Below, piece after piece: positions 1 to 11,041 of a stretch of 64,000 bases of DNA. The stretch covers positions 12,270,795-12,334,794 of the forward strand of contig JABAKD010000021.1 in the NCBI GenBank assembly GCA_012845835.1, written 5' to 3'. The notes beneath the pieces were generated by a model, which saw only the letters and a list, made by a program, of their open reading frames with translations, was not told where the DNA came from and did not search any database. The stretch's first letter is position 1. Each line of letters starts with the position of its first letter. This DNA is from Undaria pinnatifida (taxonomy: Eukaryota; Sar; Phaeophyceae; Laminariales; Alariaceae). The position numbers and the translations under genes were made by a program.

Positions 1-702
1 CAAGCTTCGTTATATTTTTTTGTTTTGTTTTGTTGCGGGGGATACTGCTGGAACGTCTAGCTAAGCCGCGCGCCAAGCAAACAGCCTGAAGATATTTTTG
101 CAGTGAGGTACACAGAGTCATTCGTGCGAGTGGTCCCAATCCGGGAGTGAAAAACAGGGTACCCATCCCCTATGTTCGGCTCTACTTGACCAAGCCCCTA
201 CGATTTGCGATGAGCTGGGTTTCGAAACTGGCAAGCGCGCCTGACCAGAAATTACGTCGTACGGTCTTATATTAGCATATAAGCTTATTGGTATACCCGC
301 ATGCTCACTACGGTATTACAGACCACTCGTGTCGCTGGCTCTATACGTTGCTTAAAAGCGGACTCGACGCGTTGCTGACCAAGAGTAATACTTCGTATGT
401 AACAACAATACCTGGTTTATAACAACACACAAGGCCATGGCGACGGCACATGTTCTACAACCAAAACCACGACAATATCAACATTGTGGTCATAATATAT
501 ATATATAAATAACTATAATCCAACTATAGCAGGGATTACCCAAGAATGGCCCCCGTATCGCTCATAATAGTCAGTAGTCGCCCGCAGTTCCGCAAGGCAG
601 GTACCAGACAAAAAAAAAAAAAGCTGTTATCTCTGCAATAGAACCGGACACTGATCAAGACGTTATTTTACCGCAATACGACGTGCGGTGGGCAGCACTT
701 AC
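1..702. other. Left-edge spacer, no gene seen
   Basis: No exon with splice signals was found here. Positions about 85-165 hold a family B end: a degenerate CACTCGCGCGAGTG-type core at 118-138 followed by a GGGTACCC end. Short A runs and a TA run (about 496-508) are the only other structure. If the LRR exon at 703-845 continues in the 3' direction on the minus strand, this stretch is intron. Confidence 0.5.
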
Positions 703-845
703 AGCGTGTTGAGGTTGGTCTTCCCGAAGGCCTCGAAGCATGCCGGAAGGTAAGTCAAGTCGTCGTCCGCAAGGCCACAGTCTCCCAGCCGCCTGTCGTC
801 ATTGGTGGGGGTGCAAGCCAGGAAGATGTCAGTTTCCAGGTTGCC
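703..845 (-). CDS. Leucine-rich-repeat protein, single internal exon (partial gene)
   Basis: On the minus strand the frame reads GNLETDIFLACTPTNDDRR, then LGDCGLADDDLTYLPACF, then EAFGKTNLNTL, and stops at a good donor (CT|gtaagtg, exon end at 703). The spacing L..L.L and the LTYLP/NLNTL phrases match leucine-rich repeats, and the Cys residues suggest an extracellular or cell-surface LRR protein. In-frame stops lie just 5' of the reading (near 868-874), so the exon begins somewhere between there and 845; several AG acceptors in a purine run make the exact start uncertain. No further LRR exon was recognised nearby. The next exon on the minus strand would lie beyond the left edge, and the 5' part could be the Cys-rich gene at 5727-6701. 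The LRR call rests on spacing alone. Confidence 0.5.
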
Positions 846-1753
846 TCTTCTTCCCCAAGAGATGCGCTATCATCGCGGTCCCTGGTAGCGTACACCGAGG
901 CTGCACTAGGCGACGCGAAGGGGGGGGATTGCTCCCGTTCATACTACCCATTGAAGACCATTTATACCAGCGCTCGAGTGGCGTTACTGCACCTCGTCCC
1001 CGAAAACAAGTCCAAATAGTTCGACAGCGCAGCGGATGGTGCTATATTCATGGCACTTGTTTTCGCGGTATACAGGTAAGCACATCAACGAAATGGGTTA
1101 CCTTGGGTACCCCGATATGAAGTGAGAAATAGGTAGATCTTAGTATAGGCGGGACAATCCGATTTGACCGCTCTCAAGTCCCGAACGCTCGTATCCTGGG
1201 CGCTCTGTAATTTGGATACCCCACCGCACAGTAGCCAGTCGCGCGAGTGGCTCTTGAGTGGGCAAAAAAAAAATAGGGGACCCACAACTAAATGCCCTTC
1301 CTCAGGTTTGGCCTGTCGAGTGTATACTCGCGGGACGTCGGACCGTGTCGTGCTGTATATCTAGAAGCCAAATGATTCTGGACTTCGAAGCATGAGGCAT
1401 AGGTCTATGTACAAGCAGGTGAGGAGATCCAAGGTCAATCCGGTCGTCTAGGCATGCTCGCTACGACGATTTAAGGCCGAGGCTGCGGTAAGGAGAAGGG
1501 TACCTTTTTTTTTCATTGTGCCACATTTGAGGCGCTCGCACCAGCGGTTCTGTACCCTCTCACTGACCAAAAAAAAAAACTTTCGACGCGATTGGTTTGG
1601 TGCGTCGTGGCTTCCCATCCCATTGCGAGTTCGTAATACTATAGTGACAACTTTCGGTCTATCTAAAGGCCGCGAAACGGACAGGGGGGTCACTCGCGCG
1701 AGTGACCCCGAGTCAAACCGCAAAAATGGGGCCCCCAAAACAACACACCCTCC

Positions 1754-2013
1754 GACGCCTGCTACGATAGAGGTGCACCATATTTTTTTATGCAATTCCA
1801 CAACTTCGGAGCTCAAGACCTCTCCCAAAAACTGTGTTTTGATGAAAAAACAAGACTGGCACCGGATGAATAACCCGGACGGCCTATCCATGTATATACC
1901 ACGAAAATCAGTGAAAACAAATTAATTGGCCTATTTCCGACGAATTTGAGGAACTCGGCCGCGTTTAGAAACCGTTTCAGACCAAAAGTGCTACCTCTAT
2001 CGTAGCACTCGTC
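1754..2013 (-). mobile_element. Family A MITE, complete copy
   Basis: 260 bp, bounded by inverted ends: GACGCCTGCTACGATAGAGG at the left and CCTCTATCGTAGCACTCGTC at the right. The inside matches other A copies read in reverse: AGCTCAAGACCTCTCCC, a GAAAAT/ACACGA block and GAAACCGTTTCAGACC next to the right end. No coding capacity, so it is a non-autonomous MITE-like element; the superfamily cannot be told because target-site duplications are unclear. Confidence 0.75.
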
Positions 2014-2111
2014 CCACACCGCTACCCCAGACACGGTCCTGGACTATGACATTTTTATAACATTAGAACACCCCGGTTTGGTCAAAACACGTATGGCTGG
2101 TGGGGTTGGTG

Positions 2112-2690
2112 ATGAAGTGATAGTATGAAGTGATATGACGTGGTATGAAGTGATATGAAGCGATCTGAAGCGATCTGAAGTGATATGAGTGAGGTGATAT
2201 TATATTATGATATGAAGTGATCTATGGAGTGATATTAAGTGATATGGAGTGATATGAAGTGATATGAAAGTGATATGAAGTGATATGAATGAGGTGATAT
2301 GAAGTGATCTGGAGTAATATATGAGGTGATATGAAGCAATATGAAGGGACATGAACTGATATGAAGTGATATAAAGGGACATGAAGTGATATGAAGTGAT
2401 ATGAAGTGATATGAAGTGATATGAATGAGGTGATATTATGTGATCTGGAGTAATATATGAGGTGATATGAAGTGATATGAAGGGACATGAACTGATATGA
2501 AGTGATATGAAGGGAAATGAAGTGATATGAAGTGATATGAAGTGATATGAAGTGATACGAAGTGATACGAACTGATACGAACTGATATGAAAGTGATATG
2601 AAGTGATATACGAAGTGATACGAAGTGATACGAAGTGATACGAAGTGATATGAAAGTGATACGAAGTCATATGAAGTTTTAATATGAAGT
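2112..2690. repeat. Decamer minisatellite (GAAGTGATAT)n
   Basis: About 580 bp of tandem 10-bp units with GAAGTGATAT as consensus and variants such as GAAGTGATAC, GAAGGGACAT and GAACTGATAT, plus occasional GAATGAGGTGATAT insertions. A higher-order block (GAATGAGGTGATAT...GATCTGGAGTAATATATGAG) appears twice, near 2287 and 2423. The Ser/His/Ile/Tyr ORFs on the minus strand are by-products. Confidence 0.9.
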
Positions 2691-3659
2691 CATCCCACAC
2701 GGTAGGATGGGGGAATGTCGCGTTCTTGTTTTTCTCCGTTAGTGAGCAAACTAATATCGGTTATTCCGGTACATTTACCAGTACATTTGTCGTGTCTCAG
2801 GATATCGTGTAGACATGATCGGTCGGGTTGCGCGAGTTCGAATGCCTTCGAAGTCAAGTTTCGGGTGACGACGTGTGTTGAGATGTTGACATTGACCTTA
2901 CTCCATATGTTAGGTGCTCAGAAAAATCTTAGAATATGCTGCACGCCTAGCCCGGGATGGCTCCTAGACTTTACCCAATGTTGTTGACATGGAACACCCC
3001 GTGTGGTGCATATTACCGGAGCTTTTCGATGCACTCATCTCAGGTCATGGCATTTGTTCGCGCCAGGTTGTACGTTCCTCGTGTTCTTCATCAATTTTCA
3101 TCAAATATGGGCTTTGGGGCAGGTCTTCGCTCGAGGTTTATATTACGCGTTGCGCCGTGGTATTGGTGGCACGTTTTTGGCCAACATAAATACTTCATGA
3201 AAATGACGGAACTCACTTGACCCTCAAAATCGTCAGGATGCCATCCTCTCTCGGTTTGCAAACGATTGTTTTCGTGTACCTAGGAGGCCAATGCTCCTTT
3301 CAAACCATTGGTGTTGCGCTTGTAGCTCTCCTAGCGAGGACCATGAAAAGGAAACGAGGCACCTCTATTAGTTGGCACGTGTTTTCCCCAAGTCAGGGTC
3401 TTGAGAAAACGTAGGCACACTGCTTCCGTGTATCGTGCGCCTCATGTCGCTCACAACGATTGATGTCGAGCTTCGCACCCTATGCGCCCTCCCACATGCC
3501 TTCGAAGTAGTAAGTGCACAGGACATTCTACGGCACCATCAGCTGGGCCGTGAGGTGACGCGAACTTCCATAGGTATTTAGGACCGGTATGGCTCGATAG
3601 AGGAGGCGATTAAATTACCCATTTTACGCTTTAAAACGCTATATATAGTCTATATAATT

Positions 3660-3915
3660 ACGCGATATATGCATAGACTGTATGCAACACCGTCAGATTT
3701 GGTCCCCCTCAAAAACAGGTTTTATACGTTCCGTGCACAGATTGATCAACATCACCCCTGCTTCTACGGGGAGTCGCCGACCTGTATCCTTATCGAGGAC
3801 ACACACCCAGTAATACGCGCGATCGGAGAATCACTCACAGCTTGCAAAGAAAGACGAGTTTCGACGAAATCTTCAATCTCACAACTGGAGTGTGTTGTCA
3901 CTTCTATAGACTAAT
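3660..3915 (+). repeat. Family D dispersed repeat
   Basis: Matches 18945-19180 in reverse orientation: shared pieces include a GGTCCCCCTCAAAAACAGG-like start, GATTGATCAACATCACCC, GAGTCGCCGACCTGTATCCT, GCGCGATCGGAGAATCACTC and AGCTTGCAAAG followed by GAGTTTCGACGAAATCTTCA. The last block is the most widely repeated part in the window. Confidence 0.65.
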
Positions 3916-4034
3916 ATTCGTATTTCTCATAGGCGTCATGCCGTTAGCCATCGTCGGGTGCACCTTCGCACTCTCCCAAATCCGCAGCTTAGGGTGGAGG
4001 CATAAACGCTTCTTTCTCGTCCAACCACAGAGGT

Positions 4035-4400
4035 AGCACTTTTTTATTCTCAAGAAGCGTTTTCTGAATTACGAGCGGGAACTCCACCTTAACCGAAAAT
4101 GGTCGGTTCCAATCACATTGTTTTCGCGGTATTGTTGTTTTTTATATATGCGGATTATGCATCGGGTTGCGCTTTCGTTTTCCTCAAGATCACATTTCGC
4201 CTTTCACAGGGGAATACGACCAGCCGCCCTCAACAAGTTAGGAGCCTCAGAAGGCAAGAGGTGACCTCTAGCACCTCTAGCGCCTCTAGCACCTCTGGCA
4301 CCTCTTCTAGCACCTCTAGCACCTCTAGCACCTCTAGCACCTCTTCTAGCGCCTCTAGCACCTCTTCTAGCACCTCTAATATCACCCCTATCACCTCTAA
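4035..4400 (+). mobile_element. Partial family A copy followed by (AGCACCTCT)n array
   Basis: 4035-4260 follows the A consensus (GAACTCCACCTTAACC, TTTTCGCGGTATTG, GCGCTTTCGTTTTCCTCAAG, TTAGGAGCCTCAGAA). Where the terminal GTGCACCTCT should follow, the sequence instead expands into about 14 units of AGCACCTCT with occasional TCT insertions (4262-4380). This looks like slippage of the MITE's own terminal GCACCTCT motif. Confidence 0.6.
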
Positions 4401-4753
4401 TTATCACCTCTATCGAAAGCATAACATTAGCGCCATGCCTCTCCTCGAGCGAGATGCCTCACGAAAACATTGGAGCCATCTCCCTACCGTGGCATGCACG
4501 TCGACTGTCTCTTACATGGCGTCGTCACCGGTGAATTCGCACTTGTACTGGCTGCTTGTAGGGTCGAAGCAGGCGTTGACATCTGGGGTAGGAGCGGAGA
4601 ACAGGACCAAGGGATCAGCTGGCGTCAGTCGCTGCTGCTGCGGGTTCACGGGTCATGCAGATATCTATGTATTATGTCGGTGTTATGCTACTACTGACGG
4701 TACGGTAGGGTAGAGGTGCTACGGTAGAGGCAGCGACCAAGGCTACGGTAGGG

Positions 4754-4985
4754 GGGGTACCCCCATTTTCACTGGTGTGTTTGAGCCACTCGCACGAGTA
4801 GCTCTATACCCTACGGATGAAGATGGTTTAGGAACTTGGTTTGCCGCAGCTAAGACCACCTTTGCATTGCGGATTGGTTTCGTCAATGTAAAACATAAAG
4901 AAAACGTAAGATTGCATAGGAACAAAGGGGTTACTCGCGCGAGTGACCCCTAGCCACTGAAATAAAAGGCCCAAAAGGGGACCCT
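4754..4985. mobile_element. Family B inverted-repeat element
   Basis: The left end (about 4754-4803) reads GGGTACCCCCATTTTCACTGG and then GAGCCACTCGCACGAGTAGC. The right end (about 4930-4985) is its imperfect reverse complement, with ACTCGCGCGAGTGACC, CCACTGAAATAAAAGG and AAAAGGGGACCC. Arms are about 50 bp around a 130 bp core, a non-coding MITE-like design. It abuts the truncated A copy at 4990. Confidence 0.6.
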
Positions 4986-4989
4986 CAAA

Positions 4990-5217
4990 TGGTTTTTGAT
5001 TGGCGGGGCTCCTTAACCCAAAATCGTCGGGGAAACGCCATTTTTTTTGTGGCATTATTCTCGATGTATACCTACTACCTAGCTAGGGCGTCATGGCATT
5101 TTTCATCGAGGCAGTGGTTTTGTTTTTCTCCAAATCAGTTTTTGGGAGAGACGTCAAGCTACGCGAAAGTGAGGTATCCCACAAAAAAAGTGGTAGACCC
5201 CTACCGTAGCACGCGTC
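4990..5217 (+). mobile_element. Family A MITE, 5'-truncated
   Basis: Carries GGCGGGGCTCCTTAACCC, AAAATCGTCGGGGAAA, ATGGCATTTTTCATCGAGG, CTCCAAATCAGTTTTTGGGA, AAGTGAGG and the right end CTACCGTAGCACGCGTC. The left terminal repeat is missing, cut where the B element begins. Confidence 0.7.
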
Positions 5218-5726
5218 ATTTTCATTCCGAGGCTATTAATTACTCGAGTACGTAGCTCATTACCTATTAATAGAGTACACTGATATATAATAATAGATTG
5301 CACTGAAAAAGTATAACCCGATGAACAAACCCATCATAGCCCAGCTGTACTCTACAAAACAAGGCACAGTAGTGTAACTGAACGAGATCGTGCATTTTGC
5401 GATGATTTGGGACAACGGGTCCCGTCGTTCGGAAAACAAAATGAGAGTGCTCTTTCTCCCTATCATAGCACGCGCCATATTACCCTACTAGATGATGTTC
5501 GCTACACACCTGTGCCATCGGATTGTTTACCGCGCGCGTTGCATCTTCAGCGTATCTCAAAACCGGTAAGGCGCTCACTCCCGTAAGGATCTCGAGAAAA
5601 AAAAGCCACGTGCACCCCTACCCGTTGTTGCAACGCGTGTATATCCGTATATCCTAGTGCTCATGTGCGTCACAACGGTAACTCTTTCTGCATAATCGTC
5701 GTCGTCGTCATCATCGCCATCCTCAC

Positions 5727-6701
5727 CGTCTCCCACGCACTGGCCGTCACAGACCTCGTCTCCCGTGGAACCGGCACACGCGTTTCCAAGCGTGCTGCAC
5801 ATGACCTCAATCGCAGCGTTAGCTTCCGTGCTAAACGGGGAGCCGTACCCGACCACGTTACACACGGAGGGTATTCCTTGCTCGCACACCGTGTCCCAAG
5901 TCTCCTCGCAGTCATCGCAGGAGTACAGGAGGCGGCGGCGTGGCCGAGCCATGGTACCCGTGTCAAGCACTTGCATGTCGACGTCATATTCGCCCTCGTC
6001 TTCGAGGAGTTCCCGGCGGCCAGACGACGTCTGGATGACTCGACGGATACGTCCGCCTGCAGCGTACACAACCTGTGGAATTTTTCGAAATGAGGACCAA
6101 ACAAAATACGAGGCACCGCTCTGTCGACATTGGTATGCTGCGGAGCCCCTCACAAAAGAGGACAATGAAGGCAGATACAACGTATTTTTTTCCAAAACCC
6201 CGCCTGGCATGTGTCCCAACACTACCTATGTAGTATGCGTATTCCAGGCGAGATTGCACAGTTCGACCACTACTGTAACGATTTATCCACAACACGCGTG
6301 AAGAACAAGCCCAACAGTGAACACGGTGGCGGTGGGCGTGTAACTACTGTGACCTGCACAGGTCGCACTCATCGTCCCGCCCGCACCTCACATCGCGTTT
6401 ATGTTGTAGAATGAATGGGAGACGCGCGATAAAACCTCACCCTGTAGCGTTCCGTGCCGATCCTCATTATCTTCACGGCGCCCGACGCTTCAAAGTCGAA
6501 CACATTTCGAGCATTTCCCTCGAACACGACTCTGTAAGGTCTCGTGCGGCCGTCGTCAAAGTAGTCCAAGTTGAAGTCGACGTTGTCCTCGCTCAAGGAG
6601 ACCCTGTGCCTTTCTGCCGACACGGTGATCGACATGATCGACATGATCATCGAAATGGCCACCACGAAGGGGGCGATCGATGCGGCGTAAAAGTGTCTCA
6701 T
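5727..6701 (-). CDS. Cys-rich secreted protein (two exons seen; 3' end open)
   Basis: Exon 1 is 6441-6701: ATG at 6701, 87 codons, donor AGG|gtgagg. Exon 2 is about 5727-6072: acceptor ccacag|GTT, same phase, likely donor G|gtgagg at 5726. The start MRHFYAASIAPF is followed by a hydrophobic run and ITVSAERH, a good signal peptide of about 30 residues, so the protein should enter the secretory pathway. Exon 2 has a cysteine cluster: SCDDCEETWDTVCEQG, PSVCNVVGYGSPF, EVMCSTLGNAC, DEVCDGQC. An Asp run (DGEDGDDDDDDDY) follows if the donor is not used, with a stop at 5575. I recognise no family; an extracellular disulfide-bonded domain is likely. It may continue into the LRR exon at 703-845 on the same strand; phases permit this if that exon starts after its last AG. 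Confidence 0.6.
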
Positions 6702-7749
6702 GATTTCGGGTGTGGTGGTGATGCAGGTGCTCCGGTTCCTGATGGGTAAGTCGATGTCCTCCTGCTGAAATTGCGACAAAACGTGCGGGTCGGGCTGTGG
6801 TCGCTGTGAAACCCGACGCGACCAAGTGCTCGCGTACGGGAGAAATTTAACGCGGAACGCACCCTTCCACAACATAGAAATCGAAAAATAACGTCAGTCG
6901 GCCAAGCTACTGAAAGTTGTGCCTTACTGCTTGCGGTGAGGGGGGTGTTCTCCTGAGAAGCGCACAAGGCCAAAGGGCCATGTGACAGGTGTCAACTTGT
7001 CCGCAGGATGTTTGTTTTTTGTCCCCTTTTGCGCTCCACACAGCAGTGTATTACACCTCCCAAGAGGATTTGCGCTCGAAGACCTCCCCGACAAGTCGGC
7101 CTTCGTCGGCAGATTCCTTCCCTCTTCCCTGAATCTCTTCCTTGGTAGGTGCGCTTCGGCTTATGCCGCATATGATGTCAGCACCCACTCCCACCGATCG
7201 GAGATTTCCATTAACGTTTGTAAAAGATTGATTGTCTCTACTAAATACCTGGTGAGTGCTTTGAGGAACCTTGGGCATATCTACCGGATAACTGGTATAA
7301 TCTTCGAGCTGGATTTCTTACGCACGTAAAAACCCCGTGGGCGCGAGCTACTGCTGTTGCTGCTGCGCTGCTGGTGCTGGCATCGGTTGGCGAAGGCGCC
7401 GTGAAAAAACTAATATATCATATACGTGTGAGCTAGATCATCAGGGTACTCTTGTGTTTTCTCGCTTTGTATGTTTAGGGGCGGTGGCCGGGATGTTAAT
7501 ATATTTATATTCTATTGTGCGGACTGGAGAGCCTTAACGCCGCGCAAGGCGGATGGTACCACGCAGTGTGCTTATGGCACCCCCCCCCCCCGCTCACGCG
7601 AGGCAGATGCCTATTAATGGAATCCCATGGTCATCTCTGGTAGTGAGCACACCTAAAGATGACGAAAAAAATCGGAGCTGCCATTCATATGCAAGAAAAT
7701 GCGCGCAAGGATGCGGAAGTCCGCCTCACTATTAATAGTCTAATGGTTC

Positions 7750-7870
7750 TTAGTAGGAAGCAACTCACAGTTCGTGCGACTCGCCAAACACCTCACGGCG
7801 CTTCGCGTTTGGTGCACGCGATGTCTGCCTCTGTCGGTAAAAAACCGGCGTGTCCCATCCCAGCATATTG
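7750..7870 (+). repeat. Family E dispersed repeat
   Basis: Contains GCGACTCGCCAAACACCTCA, CGGCGCTTCGCGTTTGGTGC, ACGCGATGTCTGCC and GGTAAAAAACCGGCGTG. The same sequence recurs at 25795-26055 (reverse), 62490-62890 (reverse, three times) and 63305-63560 (forward). Confidence 0.65.
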
Positions 7871-8689
7871 CAAGTCTACATCTAGACTATATGTAGGCAT
7901 ACAGCTACACGGCTAGATTAGTCTATGCATGAAATGAGTGCACGCCTCCCCAATGTGGTATACCCATCGCTAGTACTATGTGTAGTCTATATATGTACTC
8001 TGGGTGTTCTGTACCTAACCGTAGGGTAGACTCACTAGTCCATTACGAACCAACCGCGTAGCGGAGAGTTGAACAGAAGTCGGTCTTCGTGCCATACAGA
8101 CAGGGATAGGTATAATCGCACGTAAAATCTCTTGGGAAACGTTATCTTTTCGTCTATCGCAGGCCCCGGTTGATATCGCCCGTGCTTGGTGTGTTGATCC
8201 AACCAATGCTGACGAATGACACTGACCTCGAGACTGCTGGCGGTCCCGCACCAATTCGACCATCTTCTTGATTCATGATGAGTTTCGCACACCCTCTAGC
8301 TACTATACATGTTTTTTGTTGGTTGAGGCAGAGCAGCAACGAGGGGCTCTCTGCATAGACGACACACACGGCAACACACCCTTCGCATAGACGAAACACA
8401 CGACATCACACCCTTCGCAACCACAGCCGTATCTCACCGGTGTTCTCGACCACCACCTTCTTCTTCGAAGGGACGAAGGGACGCAAGGGACTCAAACCGT
8501 AGTGTCTGTCAATTCGCCAGGCACCGCACGCAGCAAACACCGAAATTGGCGGGGGCAATTGATATGAACGAGGAAGCACAAGTCTTGAGCCCAGTCACCG
8601 CTAATGCCACGTCGAATACAACAATCTAGCTGCGTCGTCTATTTATATGCTCGCACAGTCACCGCTGATGTCAGGTCAACCACAACTAT

Positions 8690-8790
8690 TTATTATAAAA
8701 ATTAAAATACACTCCAGCTGTGAGATCGAAGATTTCGTCGAAACTCATCTTTGCAAGCTGTGTGTGATACTCCGATCGCGCGCATTATGA
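8690..8790 (-). repeat. Family D fragment
   Basis: Reverse-oriented copy with the block CTCCAGCTGTGAGATCGAAG, ATTTCGTCGAAACTCATC, TTTGCAAGCTGTGTGTGATA and CTCCGATCGCGCGCATTA. It is about 100 bp of the longer D repeat. Confidence 0.65.
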
Positions 8791-9846
8791 TTTATCTAGC
8801 TGCGCCGTCTATTTACTTGCTCGCCCTCTGTCAAGTGTCAGATACATCTCGCTACTTCGAAGTATGTATATAGTTTATACCCCAGTAGACTATTATAGTC
8901 TAGACTATATAGATACATTTTTTAATCTAAATTATCGGAGTTATGGTCTGTTTGCAAACCGTCCTTTCTCGTGTCCGCCCAACCTCACTCTTCTTGTGTT
9001 TCTCACATGCAACCCCAGCATCGAACCAAAGGCGGTTGCACCCCCCCGATCTAAACTGACAGCCTGTTCTGGTCGAGTTTCAACTCTTCCCCTCATGATG
9101 GCTCAATCTTCCCACTTTCCAAAAAAACAACCGTATTATCCCAAAACTTTCCCCCCTTAAGGTTCTGGATGAGTCCCAGCAACAAGAAGCAAAATAATCC
9201 AATTTAAATATACGTTCACGCACATACATGTATGTGTTCTAAAGTTTCCAACATCAACCTAACATCACCACATCTAACATATCGACTCTTCCTTAGACGG
9301 TCGTTGTCTCCACGCGGCGGTTACTTAGGGGATCCAAATTAAAAGGCGACGAAATTGATCAGGAAGAATATTAAGGGTCCGATTCTGCTAAAGAGTATCA
9401 TAGCTCTGCCATGTAACCTCTGATGATGATATGTTCTCTGGCTTTTAAGTTTTGGCTTCAAAAGCACAAGCAGTGACCGGATTTTTGCTGGCCATTGTAC
9501 CAATAATTTGGCCCGAACGTTCGTGGATCCATCTTCTATATATGTATGCCTCCGACCGCTGCATTGTTTCCGCAGCGCATCCGATTCTACGTGGTGTGTT
9601 AAATATTGGTGTATCATTTGGAGAAGCAAACGCATATTATCAGTCGGCATACTCTGTACTGCTGAGCTCGACCTCGCTTCCGGCAGGTAGGGGATTAGAC
9701 AAGAAAATAAAACTGTCCCTCTCTGCTTGTGCCTGCGCCCACCCCCTTACCTATACTGCTACGTGGAGACTGATGAAAACTCTTAACGTGGCATCCAACG
9801 CGTTTGGATGTGAAACTGGTCATGATGCATTTCGAATACACAGCAG

Positions 9847-9955
9847 TATTACGGGGGACCATAGTAAATAGGACCTACGGTACACACAAAAACCAATATA
9901 TTTCCCTATTTTGACTAACAATATTTGGTCCTATTTACTATGGTCCCCCGTAATA
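9847..9955. mobile_element. Short foldback element with perfect 27-bp arms
   Basis: Arms 9847-9873 and 9929-9955 are perfect reverse complements (TATTACGGGGGACCATAGTA plus seven more bases) around a 55 bp loop. No ORF. It looks like a very short MITE; a TA target duplication is possible but not certain. Confidence 0.7.
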
Positions 9956-10244
9956 GTAGTATCTGATATTATTAATAGTATTGACAACAAATTCTATATG
10001 TGATATTCCTTGTGCCCGCAACAAGAACATGATTCAAGTGCCGAAGCACGAGTTCATCCTCCAGTACTACTGCTGTAGGTACAATGCTCGCTCTTCAGCT
10101 AGGATGTGCATGCGTGTATGTACGTACTGCTTTTGGTTTGTTTGCTTTTTCCCCTGGGGTATTCTTCCACTCTAGACTACATGTCCAGCGTGACTGGAGC
10201 CTGTCCTGTGACCACGGACTTGATTGAAAGAGGTTATGTGACAA

Positions 10245-10255
10245 CAACAACAACA

Positions 10256-10288
<33 letters not shown>

Positions 10289-10289
10289 G

Positions 10290-10321
<32 letters not shown>

Positions 10322-10368
10322 GCTACTACTACTACTACTGCTACTACTACTACTACTACTACTACTCG
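10245..10368. repeat. (CTA)n microsatellite
   Basis: About 120 bp of CTA/ACT triplets with a few CTG interruptions, preceded by five ACA/CAA units. The poly-Thr ORF over it is a by-product. Confidence 0.9.
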
Positions 10369-11041
10369 ATACTCCAGGTATACTGTATGTATGGGACTGG
10401 CCTCGACGGCTGACTGTGTTCGCTACACGAGACTCTCACGATCATCGCTTTTTCCAGCAGAGGTACTTTTGTAACTGCCCCACCCCCCCCCCTGTTCCCC
10501 GCAACGTTCTCGAGGCTATAAAAGACTTGTAGTATAAACTCGTAGTCTAGTAGTATTTTGTGATGTGCCTCCGTATCCCCATGCTCCGAACTTGGACACG
10601 CTACGATATACAGAGCCAACTACATACTTCGAAGTATTCAACACACGCGTGTCCACCTTACCTTTTTTACCAGCGCATCGTCCCGAAGTTGCAGATTAGA
10701 CTACTATGACCTGTCAGAATTACAGCGTACCCGTTCTAAGACCATCCGGTATAAGACCGTATGTACTAGAGATAAGACCAGAAGAATCGACTTGTCACGA
10801 ATGAAAAACGGATAAGACCAAATTCCCCTTATCCCCCCACTCAGCCTTAACGCCTTTGCAACTGCAAACCCTTTTGGGAACAAATTTACTTGAAGTTAGT
10901 ATAGGGAGGGATTATGCGGGTCTAAAGAGGGATTGAGTCGGGAAAATAACGCCTGTGTGCACGTTTGTTGTATGCCTGGTTTGGGTAAGTTATTGGTTAA
11001 CATTTTGCAAGTGGTCAAAGGGACTTTATTACCGCACTATT

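Larger units (their letters stand above)
846..5726. other. Repeat-rich spacer or intron
   Basis: No supportable gene. It contains family B ends (about 1228-1285, 1688-1740), a complete family A MITE (1754-2013), a decamer minisatellite (2112-2690), family D sequence (about 3660-3915), a partial A copy with a 9-bp array (4035-4400), a B element (4754-4985) and a truncated A copy (4990-5217). ORFs of 60-200 codons here lie on repeats. Confidence 0.5.

Noticed and set aside
2200-2700. 166-codon Ser/His/Ile/Tyr ORF on the minus strand
   Set aside because: It is the translation of a 10-bp tandem repeat; composition follows the unit exactly.
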